From NCBI GenBank assembly GCA_001936135.1, contig CP012809.1, positions 3,025,501-3,089,500 of the forward strand: a DNA stretch of 64,000 bases, read 5' to 3'. A program made the translations under genes and the position numbers. Below the pieces are notes generated by a model. The model ran no database searches, was not told where the DNA came from, and saw only the letters and a list, made by a program, of their open reading frames with translations. Source of the stretch: Saccharomycopsis fibuligera x Saccharomycopsis cf. fibuligera (lineage: Eukaryota; Ascomycota; Saccharomycetes; Ascoideales; Saccharomycopsidaceae). Positions 1-8,054 of this stretch are shown in pieces (the first letter of the stretch is position 1; the number at the start of each line of letters is the position of its first letter).

Positions 1-1900
1 GGTTTGTTCTTTATGGAGAAGACAAGAAACATGCATGAAGGGAACATGGGCGATCAATCCAACACACGCAACCACTTATTTGGGCTGAACTGCCGGTACC
101 AAGCACCTATGTAAAATTTGAAGTTCAAGGCCAATTTGCCGCATAGCATTCGTAGGGTTTCCCATATCAGCTAACATTATGTGCTTACGGGATACTTCGT
201 TCTGATGTTTGGATGCTAGATGCATTGTGTCAATGATCGAGGTTGAAAATGGTTAGTAAGGCGCAACCTCAATGAATGTATCGCCTTCATCTACTATATG
301 GTGCACACACTGTAAACTTGCTCAACAATGTCCTGCAATAAGCCTAGTTAATACAACCATTATACCATTTCTATTAATGCACAAACTAAACCAACCCAAG
401 ATGCTTCTCTCATAACTGGACCGTGGCTCCCCCGTGTATAGGATATCCAACGATATTGTACATTTTAGTTAATCAGTTCGCCTGCCCATCTTGGGCGACT
501 TTTACATGTCTGACAGCCTCAGTCAAAAAAACAGAAACACCGCACTTAAATTGGTGAATTTGTTAGCCTTAATCATTCGGTAATTGTTTCAACTCAGCAT
601 CGCTGGTTTTGTTCATTTTCGGCTCTGCTTTGTCTTTGCGTGCATGCAAAACAATTCAAATGTATTGCTTAATTACTTTGACAAGTAACAATTGCGAGTC
701 CAACAGAGCCAAGACAATCAATCAATCAATCAATCAGTCAATCAAACGCCGAATTTGAACAAAATTAGAGATACTGCCATCGCTTAATCACAACCATAAT
801 TTACGCTATAGCAATAAATGATTGGCCATCAGCATTTGCTGCGCGGAGGTTGGTCGATTATGCAATCCAGTTCACTGTCGCTCGGGTGATTGAGAGCGAT
901 GGCACTGAAGCAACAAAACTATTTTCTATACCATTCTCGAGTTTCTCAAGCATAATGCGATATAGGATTCACATGTTGACCGTTACCTTTTAGTTCACGG
1001 AATTGTTACTTGGTCGTTCAAAGTCATAAATACTCTCTCTTGGATTTGTCGTGCTCCGGTCTCTTGTGCCGTGGTGTTAGCACCATGGCATTACACTAGC
1101 ACTAGTTATTTATGTAAGCTTTCAAATCGTCTGATAATGTCCCACTTGCAGTCAACGCAATTGCACTGTAAGACTTACATTTTCGGCCTTTCTAAAGTTG
1201 TATTAATTTTAGGCTAATCTTTACTAAGACCGATTTGAGTGTCAGATCTAGCTTATAGCCGTTGGAAGATCCTCCTAACAGTACGATGAAAATATCAGTT
1301 GATAGACATCTTTGGCTCGGTAGTGGCTGCGAGAAAGTGTTCTGTGGTAAAACATCTAGCTTAGACGCAAAGTATCATTATTTTATGACACGTTATTGGC
1401 GGTGTTTCGTTCCCAGTAGACGAGTGCCGATTTAACCATGCGAAATTACTGCCACATCGATAGTTTTACGGGTGCAACCGAGGTTTGACGATAAATCCAG
1501 AGGCGGTTCGGCCGTCGCGGATCGCACTGCGTTTCATCATCTTCACCCCTTTTCTAGGTATTATGTCTTCTTGAGTAGCCATGAACCCAGAAGAGTAGTA
1601 GTGACTAACTTTTAACAGTTGTTTTCATTGAAAGATATTAATGCCTTCTTGATCCATCATATGCTCCTGCGCAGAGATCTTTACCTCAGATATCAATTCA
1701 TAATGTTGAATCAAAACGTCTCTTGTCGCTGTCCTTGTTGAAATATTGGCGCACATACTTACCGAAGATGTTTCTGCTGAGCAACTTTCCCCTACTTCTT
1801 CCAGGGGCCTCTCTCAATTGGTGTTTGGATAAATGTCCCATCAGAAACAAGATTATATCACTTTAAAGGTGTACGGATGTGTTTATAACGGTGTCTGGAG
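1..1900 (-). mobile_element. Decayed Ty1/copia-like LTR retroelement relic (5' part)
   Basis: No open frame of useful length exists in this block on either strand. On the minus strand short protein-like stretches nevertheless appear in the order expected for a Ty1/copia polyprotein: a possible gag piece at about 1640-1860, a zinc-knuckle-like stretch near 620-660, an aspartic-protease-like GAT motif near 415-455, and an integrase-N-terminal-like stretch at about 60-330 that runs off the left edge. The base composition is more even than in other intergenic DNA here, and the long poly(A/T) tracts found elsewhere are missing. The element is broken, with many interruptions, so it looks old. No LTR or target-site duplication could be recognised. 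The family call rests on motif order and is an inference. Confidence 0.5.
715..744. repeat. (AATC)n short tandem repeat
   Basis: A 4-bp unit is repeated about seven times with one variant copy. It lies inside the decayed retroelement block. Confidence 0.8.
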
Positions 1901-1960
1901 GTGAAGCTGTCGCTAGTCATCGGGGAAGCAAGTATAGATCCCAGCTATTGACACAACCAT

Positions 1961-1995
1961 TGCTTATCGTTCCTTTATTTTGCTTATCGTTCCTT
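1961..1995. promoter_or_regulatory. Paired GATAAG sites in a 15-bp direct repeat upstream of QNS1
   Basis: TGCTTATCGTTCCTT occurs at 1961-1975 and again at 1981-1995, a 20-bp period. Each copy contains CTTATC, the reverse complement of GATAAG, the core bound by Gln3/Gat1-type nitrogen regulators. The pair lies 88-122 bp upstream of the QNS1 ATG. Control by nitrogen source would fit a glutamine-consuming enzyme, but that role is inferred. Confidence 0.4.
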
Positions 1996-2082
1996 CTTTC
2001 CTGATTCTTCCTTGCGATTGTTTCCTACACTGCTGCTCAATTCACCTTAATTTCCATCGATAGCTACTACAAAATACAAAAG

Positions 2083-4239
2083 ATGGTCCATTATATCACT
2101 CTTGCAACTTGCAACCTCAACCAGTGGGCCCTTGACTGGGAGGGCAATAGAGACAGGATCGTGGAGAGCATCAAGATCGCCAAGGAACGTGGAGCTAGGC
2201 TTAGAGTTGGCCCCGAACTCGAAGTTTCTGGATATGGCTGTTTGGACCATTTTCTTGAAAATGATGTCTTTTTGCATTCATGGGAAATGCTCGCTAGTAT
2301 CTTGCAAGACAAAGACTGCCATGAAATTCTCTTGGATATTGGTATGCCCGTAATGCACAAAAATGTCCGTTATAATTGCCGTGTGCTTTGCTATAATGGG
2401 AAAATTATCTTTATTAGACCAAAGATCTGGCTTGCTAATGATGGAAATTATCGTGAAATGCGATTCTTTACGCCATGGTCCAGACCTCAATATGTTGAGG
2501 TATTTGTCTTGCCCCGTATGATTCAAAAAATCACTGATCAATTAACTGTGGATTTCGGTGATGCAGTGATTTCTACTTTGGATACTTGTGTCGGAATTGA
2601 AACTTGCGAAGAATTGTTCACTCCTCAATCGCCACATATTGCAATGGCTCTTGATGGGGTCGAAATTGTCACTAATTCCTCGGGATCCCATCATGAATTG
2701 CGTAAATTGAACACTAGAATGAATTTGATCAAAGAAGCAACCACCAAATGTGGAGGGATTTACCTCTATGCTAATCAGCGTGGCTGCGATGGTGACCGTT
2801 TATATTATGATGGCTGTGCGTTGATTGTGGTCAATGGACAAGTTGTTGGCCAAGGAAGCCAATTTTCACTCGATGACGTCGAAGTGGTTACCGCTACTGT
2901 TGATACTGAAGACGTCAGAAGTTATCGTGGTTCCATGTCCCATGGTTCTCAAGCTGTGCTGCAGCAACTTACCCAGGAAAAGTATAAACGGATCCATGTT
3001 CCAATTGAACTTTCGCCGACAATTGATACTTTTGATTTGTCAATTGCTCCAACAAAGCCATTTGATATCAAATATTATACCCCCGAAGAAGAAATCGCTT
3101 TGGGTCCTGCATGCTGGCTTTGGGATTATTTGAGGAGATGTCATGCTGCAGGGTTTTTCTTACCTCTTTCCGGAGGCATTGATTCTTGCGCCACTGCCAT
3201 GATTGTCCACTCAATGTGTCGTCTTGTTAGCGAGGCCGCTAAAAATGGTAATCAGCAAGTCATTGAAGATGCTAGATCCGTCGCTGGTTTATCGGTCAAA
3301 GATAGCGATTATAAGCCGTTGGACCCAGCAGAATTCGCCTCAAGGATCTTCCACACAACATTTATGGGCACCGAAAATTCCTCAGTGGAAACCAGAGGTA
3401 GAGCTAAAGTTTTAGCAGAGCAAATTGGCGCTTACCACGTTGACTTAAACATGGATAGCATGGTCAGTTCTGTAGTCAATGTATTTGAAGTGGCTACTGG
3501 AAAAAAACCGGTCTTCAAGGCATTTGGCGGCTCACAAGTGGAAAATTTGGCGTTACAAAACATTCAAGCTCGTTTGAGAATGGTCTTAGCTTATTTGCTT
3601 GCACAACTATTGCCGTGGGTCAGAGGCCGCAAATCCGGTGCCCTTCTTGTGCTTGGAAGTGCTAATGTTGACGAATCTCTTAGAGGGTACTTGACCAAAT
3701 ATGATTGTTCTAGTGCTGATATTAATCCAATTGGGGGTATTGCCAAAACCGATTTAAAGAAATTTATTGGGTATGCCGCTGAAGAATTTAAGCTTCCTAT
3801 TCTTGAAGACTTCTTGAATGCTACTCCAACCGCAGAGTTGGAACCAACTACTAAAGATTATGTGCAATCCGATGAAATCGATATGGGTATGACATATGAA
3901 GAATTATCGGTTTTTGGTAGATTGCGCAAAGTACAAAAATGCGGGCCATTTTCGATGTTTTTGAAGTTGTATCATGAATGGACTCCAAAATTGAATCCTG
4001 AGCAAATTGCCGAAAAGGTTAAACGGTTCTTCTACTATTATGCTATAAACAGACACAAGATGACGGTGTTGACCCCAAGTTATCATGCTGAGCAATATTC
4101 GCCTGATGATAACCGTTTTGATTTGAGGCCATTTTTGATCAATCCAAAATTTAGCTGGGCTAGTAAAAAGATTGACGAGTTTGTGGCAAAGACTAAAGAA
4201 GGTAAGACAGAGGATATTGATATTTTGAAGGTCGATTAG
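2083..4239 (+). CDS. QNS1: Glutamine-dependent NAD+ synthetase
   Basis: This enzyme carries out the last step of NAD+ synthesis: it amidates deamido-NAD+ using ATP and glutamine. The 718-residue protein has the two expected domains. The N-terminal nitrilase-type glutaminase shows the catalytic Glu in [12 protein letters not shown] (near residue 45), the Lys in [10 protein letters not shown] and the nucleophile Cys in [10 protein letters not shown]. The C-terminal NAD-synthase domain has the P-loop LPLSGGIDS, followed by highly conserved stretches such as [15 protein letters not shown] and [10 protein letters not shown]. Length and ends match S. cerevisiae Qns1. The ATG at 2083 opens directly with the family's N-terminus. 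The gene is single-exon and converges on PPE1. NNR2, which repairs damaged NAD(P)H, lies 2.3 kb downstream. Confidence 0.97.
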   Translation: MVHYITLATCNLNQWALDWEGNRDRIVESIKIAKERGARLRVGPELEVSGYGCLDHFLENDVFLHSWEMLASILQDKDCHEILLDIGMPVMHKNVRYNCRVLCYNGKIIFIRPKIWLANDGNYREMRFFTPWSRPQYVEVFVLPRMIQKITDQLTVDFGDAVISTLDTCVGIETCEELFTPQSPHIAMALDGVEIVTNSSGSHHELRKLNTRMNLIKEATTKCGGIYLYANQRGCDGDRLYYDGCALIVVNGQVVGQGSQFSLDDVEVVTATVDTEDVRSYRGSMSHGSQAVLQQLTQEKYKRIHVPIELSPTIDTFDLSIAPTKPFDIKYYTPEEEIALGPACWLWDYLRRCHAAGFFLPLSGGIDSCATAMIVHSMCRLVSEAAKNGNQQVIEDARSVAGLSVKDSDYKPLDPAEFASRIFHTTFMGTENSSVETRGRAKVLAEQIGAYHVDLNMDSMVSSVVNVFEVATGKKPVFKAFGGSQVENLALQNIQARLRMVLAYLLAQLLPWVRGRKSGALLVLGSANVDESLRGYLTKYDCSSADINPIGGIAKTDLKKFIGYAAEEFKLPILEDFLNATPTAELEPTTKDYVQSDEIDMGMTYEELSVFGRLRKVQKCGPFSMFLKLYHEWTPKLNPEQIAEKVKRFFYYYAINRHKMTVLTPSYHAEQYSPDDNRFDLRPFLINPKFSWASKKIDEFVAKTKEGKTEDIDILKVD

Positions 4240-4826
4240 GCTTGCTTATATTCCCAATTCAATATATGTATATATAATTTTATTTATAGCTCATGTATTT
4301 TATTTTATTTAATCTTGTCCAGTTTGATAGCATATATGTATTTTATCATTCAAAAAAAAAAAAAAAAAAAAAAAAAGTTAGGATGTCTGCCACCTAGGTT
4401 TGCATAGAAGCGCAGCAAACTGTCAGCATGCATAATAAATAAAAATTCAAAACCAGACGGTGCAAACACAAGCACATTGTAATAGAAATCAATATTTGGA
4501 AGCTAAATTTACCTTAAAACGCAATGTAGAATAACGTATTTTGTTTATTGAAAAGTAGTTGAGAAGCATGTAGGTACATTAAGTACTCTCATTTGAGAGA
4601 CTATTCCAGATCGGTAACAATTTTCATCTCGTGCAATTAACCTACTGCTCAAAGCACTCAAATGTGGTACCTTACTGGTTCTCTTTCAGATGCGTACCTT
4701 ACAGCAATTAAGTTGAATTAAATGTAGCCAAACAATTTACTAAATCAAATTTGGCACAACTTTATCAAAGGGTACGTAAAGTAGTAGCAAACTTATATAT
4801 TTTACATCCTCACATTCTAACCAAGC
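4240..4826. other. Convergent intergenic region, QNS1/PPE1
   Basis: This holds the 3' ends of two convergent genes. TATATA-rich efficiency-element-like sequence follows the QNS1 stop, and an uninterrupted run of 25 A lies at 4352-4376. No RNA gene or reading frame was recognised. Confidence 0.7.
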
Positions 4827-6194
4827 CTAATTTCTCAAATGCCCCCAAAGGATTGGGATTGTTTGCTTTTTTTGGAAAAAGTTTCTTTTCCAAAAATCTA
4901 TTAAACTTAATGCTGTCTTATTAGGCACATCTTCTTGGATGAAATGTCCACTATCCAAAAACACAATCAACTGGAATTTCCCTTGCATTTGTCCAATCAT
5001 TAAGCTTTTATCTAAGCTGTCATTACCTGCTAAAACCAATAATTTTGCCAGCACCGGTGCACTGACAAATCCATCGGATAACCCACCAAACCATGTATCC
5101 CAGTATGGTTCAGTCTTCTGTAACTCTGCGCGCCAAACATACTTAAATGCTCTTCTTTCATCTTCATTACCAGTCTCGTTCAACTTGAGCAATGCTGGCA
5201 CAGAAACTAAAGCAGCATCTTTATTTTTGAGCAAGTTGTTAGCCTTTGTGTGCCAATCAATGGCAGTTTTTAGTGACCGAAACCCCTTTGGTCGGCTTTG
5301 CAAAAACGTGTTCATATGTACTAAAGACTGTACTGCGGTATCTTCAACAATATCAAACATTACTAGGCCCTTGATGATATTAGTACCGGTTTTTGGTGCG
5401 GCATTAAGGTCATCAAGACTACCGTTGTGTAATGCTTCAGTGAGAACTGCACCACCAAGACTGTGACCTACAAGAATCACTGGTGGGTACTCTAAGCTTG
5501 GATTGGCTTGTTTGTGGGAGACAGCGTCATTGAAAAGCGAATCCTTGGTGGTGAGGTAATAGCGCAAAATAAAGGCAAAATCCTTGCAGAACTGGACTCG
5601 GGAGAAATCATTGGGATTATATACTTTAGTAGCACCATGACCACGAGCATCAAACACTAAAAAGCCAGGCTTAATGTTTTCATCTCGACTGATACTGCTG
5701 CTAGCGTTATTAGATTGACCTTTCTTTTTGTTTTTATTCTCCTCTTCAATGTAATTTGCAATGCTTTTACACAAGTTGGCAAAAGTCAATCCAGATGACC
5801 CGGCACCATGATGGAAGACAAACATTGGAGACTGTTTATTTCCTGGCTTGGTGTAATACACATTGAACTTGCTGCCATTACTGTCCTCAAACACCTCGTT
5901 GTGCTCAAAAAACTCACTCCACGATTTGGGTTTAACGTCTTCTTCTTCTTCTTCTTCTTCTTCTTCTTCTGCTTTTTTTGTGTATTGCTTTTGACCTCTT
6001 TGAAAGCTCAGTAGCGAGGATAATGGCCTTGGTGCTTTGGTTGGAGGAAATGGTGCATCACTGGGTAGCGGTGCGATGGTCTCATTTTGATCTTCTTCAT
6101 GGTTTTCCTCAGCTTCCTCTGAATAATCAAAGCCAAGAGCCTGTTCTGCCTGGCGAAGTTTCTTCTGAAATATGCTTTTCTGGAACTCCGACAT
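4827..6194 (-). CDS. PPE1: Protein phosphatase methylesterase 1 (PP2A C-terminal demethylase)
   Basis: Ppe1 removes the methyl ester from the C-terminal leucine of the PP2A catalytic subunit. The alpha/beta-hydrolase fold is clear: FVFHHGAGSSGLTFANL forms the oxyanion region, FDARGHG follows, the nucleophile elbow is GHSLGG, and the catalytic His is in DSGHFIQED near the C-terminus. I place the start at the ATG at 6194 (455 residues) because MSEFQKSIFQKK aligns with the start of S. cerevisiae Ppe1. The frame stays open to an ATG at 6461, with intermediate ATGs at 6311 and 6290. That extra stretch is Pro/Ala-rich just before 6194 and overlaps a TATA-like element, so it is more likely leader. 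An acidic Glu run encoded by a GAA repeat (about 5939-5970) separates the N-terminal region from the catalytic domain. Confidence 0.9.
   Translation of the reverse strand: MSEFQKSIFQKKLRQAEQALGFDYSEEAEENHEEDQNETIAPLPSDAPFPPTKAPRPLSSLLSFQRGQKQYTKKAEEEEEEEEEEDVKPKSWSEFFEHNEVFEDSNGSKFNVYYTKPGNKQSPMFVFHHGAGSSGLTFANLCKSIANYIEEENKNKKKGQSNNASSSISRDENIKPGFLVFDARGHGATKVYNPNDFSRVQFCKDFAFILRYYLTTKDSLFNDAVSHKQANPSLEYPPVILVGHSLGGAVLTEALHNGSLDDLNAAPKTGTNIIKGLVMFDIVEDTAVQSLVHMNTFLQSRPKGFRSLKTAIDWHTKANNLLKNKDAALVSVPALLKLNETGNEDERRAFKYVWRAELQKTEPYWDTWFGGLSDGFVSAPVLAKLLVLAGNDSLDKSLMIGQMQGKFQLIVFLDSGHFIQEDVPNKTALSLIDFWKRNFFQKKQTIPILWGHLRN
5939..5970. repeat. Coding trinucleotide repeat (poly-Glu in PPE1)
   Basis: A run of TTC triplets on the plus strand encodes about ten glutamates in PPE1. 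It is length-variable-looking low-complexity sequence outside the catalytic fold. Confidence 0.85.
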
Positions 6195-6529
6195 TCTTTG
6201 TGGTGCTGGTGGTGCTGGTGGTGCTGGTGGTACTTGATGATTTGTATTGATATACTCTTTATTTCTTTGTATATGCGTTGTGCTTCTCATGAGCTTTTGA
6301 CGTGATTCCATCGATGGAGTTCCGAGGGCTTCATCTGACGTTGACCCCGGAACAGCCACCGCAAGCAAATAGCGCATCGCGATGAGTATATAAGCAGCCC
6401 ACTTTTCACCAACACCCCTCCACATCGTTTGCTGGTGGCCATTTGCTAGTGTTGTTTTCAAGTGTTACTAATTTTTCGATATTACTAACCTCTTTCAGGT
6501 ACTCAACTAACTGCTCTTAATTCAAAAGC
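6195..6529. promoter_or_regulatory. Divergent PPE1/NNR2 promoter region
   Basis: This region contains a PAC-like GCGATGAG at 6379-6386 running directly into a TATATAA (about 6387-6393), usable in either direction. Near the NNR2 ATG there is TACTAAC (6483-6489) followed by TTTCAG ending at 6498. Together these look like an intron branch site plus acceptor in the NNR2 leader. No convincing GTATGT donor was found; GTATAT at 6386 is the only candidate and it overlaps the TATA box. Confidence 0.5.
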
Positions 6530-7564
6530 ATGTCTCTCAAAGTACTTGCTTCACGCTCTACTCAAGACATTGTCAAATGGACTAGAGCTCTTGTGCCTCC
6601 ATTACTTCCCAAATTCCACAAAGGTCAGTTAGGCCGCATTTTGGTCTTTGGTGGTGAATTCAATGGTGCTGTTTATTTTGCTGCTGATGCTGCTGCAAAA
6701 ACCGGGGCTGACTTGGTTCATGTGGTATGCACCAGGGATGTTGCTCAAGTGATCAAAAGTTATTCCCCAGATCTCATGGTGCACCCATGGCTTGTTGACC
6801 AAGGGGAAAAACCTGAAGGCCAATCTGAACAACAAGTCATTGATAGCAAAGTTATGCCTAAAGTTGGCCCATTATTGGACAAAATTGATGTTGTGGCCAT
6901 TGGGTCCGGTTTAGGCAGAGAACTGCTTAATTTGCAAACTGCAGAGACCGTTATTAAAGAAGTAATCAAGCGGAAGTTACCGATTGTAATGGATGCTGAC
7001 TCGTTGTTTTTGCTTTCTTTGAAACCACAACTCATACAAGGTTACGATAAGGCCATTCTTACGCCAAATGTTATGGAATTCAAACGGATTTTTGAAAAAT
7101 TGGATAAAGATGGCTACAAACCATCGAAGGACCCCAAGGATCCTAGCCTTGCCATCAAGTTGTCAAAATTACTTGGTGGTGTGACAATTGTGCAAAAAGG
7201 CCCAGCAGATATCATTGCCCGGAACGACGACTATTTAATCAATGATTCTCCAGGATCCAATAGACGCTGCGGTGGACAAGGTGATACCCTTAGTGGTGCA
7301 TTGAGTGTTTTTGTAGGTTGGGGCGAAAAATACAAGGCTAACTTATGGGATCACAGCCTTAATGGTGGTGCTGGTGGGGAAGAAATTGATGAAAAATGGA
7401 TTCCTTTGCTTGCGGCATTTGCCGGTGGGTCAATTGTTAGAAGAAGCTCATTGTTGGCATTCAACGAAAAGAAACGGTCAATGCAAGCTTCTGATTTACA
7501 TAAACAGATTCCAACTGCATTTGAACAAATTTTTGGGCCTTCTACTTTGGACGTACAGTTGTAA
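6530..7564 (+). CDS. NNR2: ATP-dependent (S)-NAD(P)H-hydrate dehydratase
   Basis: This enzyme is a metabolite-repair dehydratase that turns the damaged hydrate NAD(P)HX back into NAD(P)H, with ATP in eukaryotes. The 344-residue protein belongs to the ribokinase-like carbohydrate-kinase family. It shows VPPLLPKFHKGQ and GGEFNGAVYFAADAA near the N-terminus, SPDLMVHPWL, a GSGLGR turn, LTPNVMEFKR, and the phosphate-binding/catalytic GGQGDTLSGA near residue 247. It aligns along its whole length with S. cerevisiae YKL151C. The ATG at 6530 starts a few residues before the conserved core. It is divergent from PPE1. A possible 5'UTR splice acceptor lies 31 nt upstream of the ATG. Confidence 0.93.
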   Translation: MSLKVLASRSTQDIVKWTRALVPPLLPKFHKGQLGRILVFGGEFNGAVYFAADAAAKTGADLVHVVCTRDVAQVIKSYSPDLMVHPWLVDQGEKPEGQSEQQVIDSKVMPKVGPLLDKIDVVAIGSGLGRELLNLQTAETVIKEVIKRKLPIVMDADSLFLLSLKPQLIQGYDKAILTPNVMEFKRIFEKLDKDGYKPSKDPKDPSLAIKLSKLLGGVTIVQKGPADIIARNDDYLINDSPGSNRRCGGQGDTLSGALSVFVGWGEKYKANLWDHSLNGGAGGEEIDEKWIPLLAAFAGGSIVRRSSLLAFNEKKRSMQASDLHKQIPTAFEQIFGPSTLDVQL

Positions 7565-8054
7565 GTTAATATCATGCTTGCAATTTTTGGAGTATTATTT
7601 AGAAATGTCCCTGCACGATTGATACTTGTTATATGCTTTAAAAGGTGTTTTAATGATTTCTCATTCCTCAAATCAAATATTGAGATTCACTAAAAACTAC
7701 CAAGCGAAGCTTTCTGGAATGGCCGCTTGCTGCTGCATTAAATACAATTATGAAGATTAACAATTCGATTAACAAAAAATAGTGATAAAAGTTAGAAAAA
7801 CTAAGTCTAAATAATTGTCTTCGTGTATAGCTTTTGGTAGTAATTTGCTCTTTGGCATACCATTGCATCACCGTTTGCGTTTGACCACCAAACCCACTAC
7901 TGTGATAGTTAATGAGGCAAAGACAACTGAAATGTTATAGATGTGTTCCTATAAACACCACCAATTGCAAATGAAGGTTAATTCTACATCCGTATAATTC
8001 AATTGTGCTTTATATGATAATGTACAACATATACTTAATCTACAGTAGTGACTT
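7565..8054. other. Convergent intergenic region, NNR2/TOK1
   Basis: AT-rich 3' flanks of two convergent genes. I see no RNA gene, conserved frame or repeat. Confidence 0.6.

Noticed and set aside
6195-6461. 89-residue N-terminal extension of PPE1
   Set aside because: The family N-terminus aligns at the ATG at 6194, and the extension overlaps TATA-like promoter sequence. It remains possible but is not preferred.
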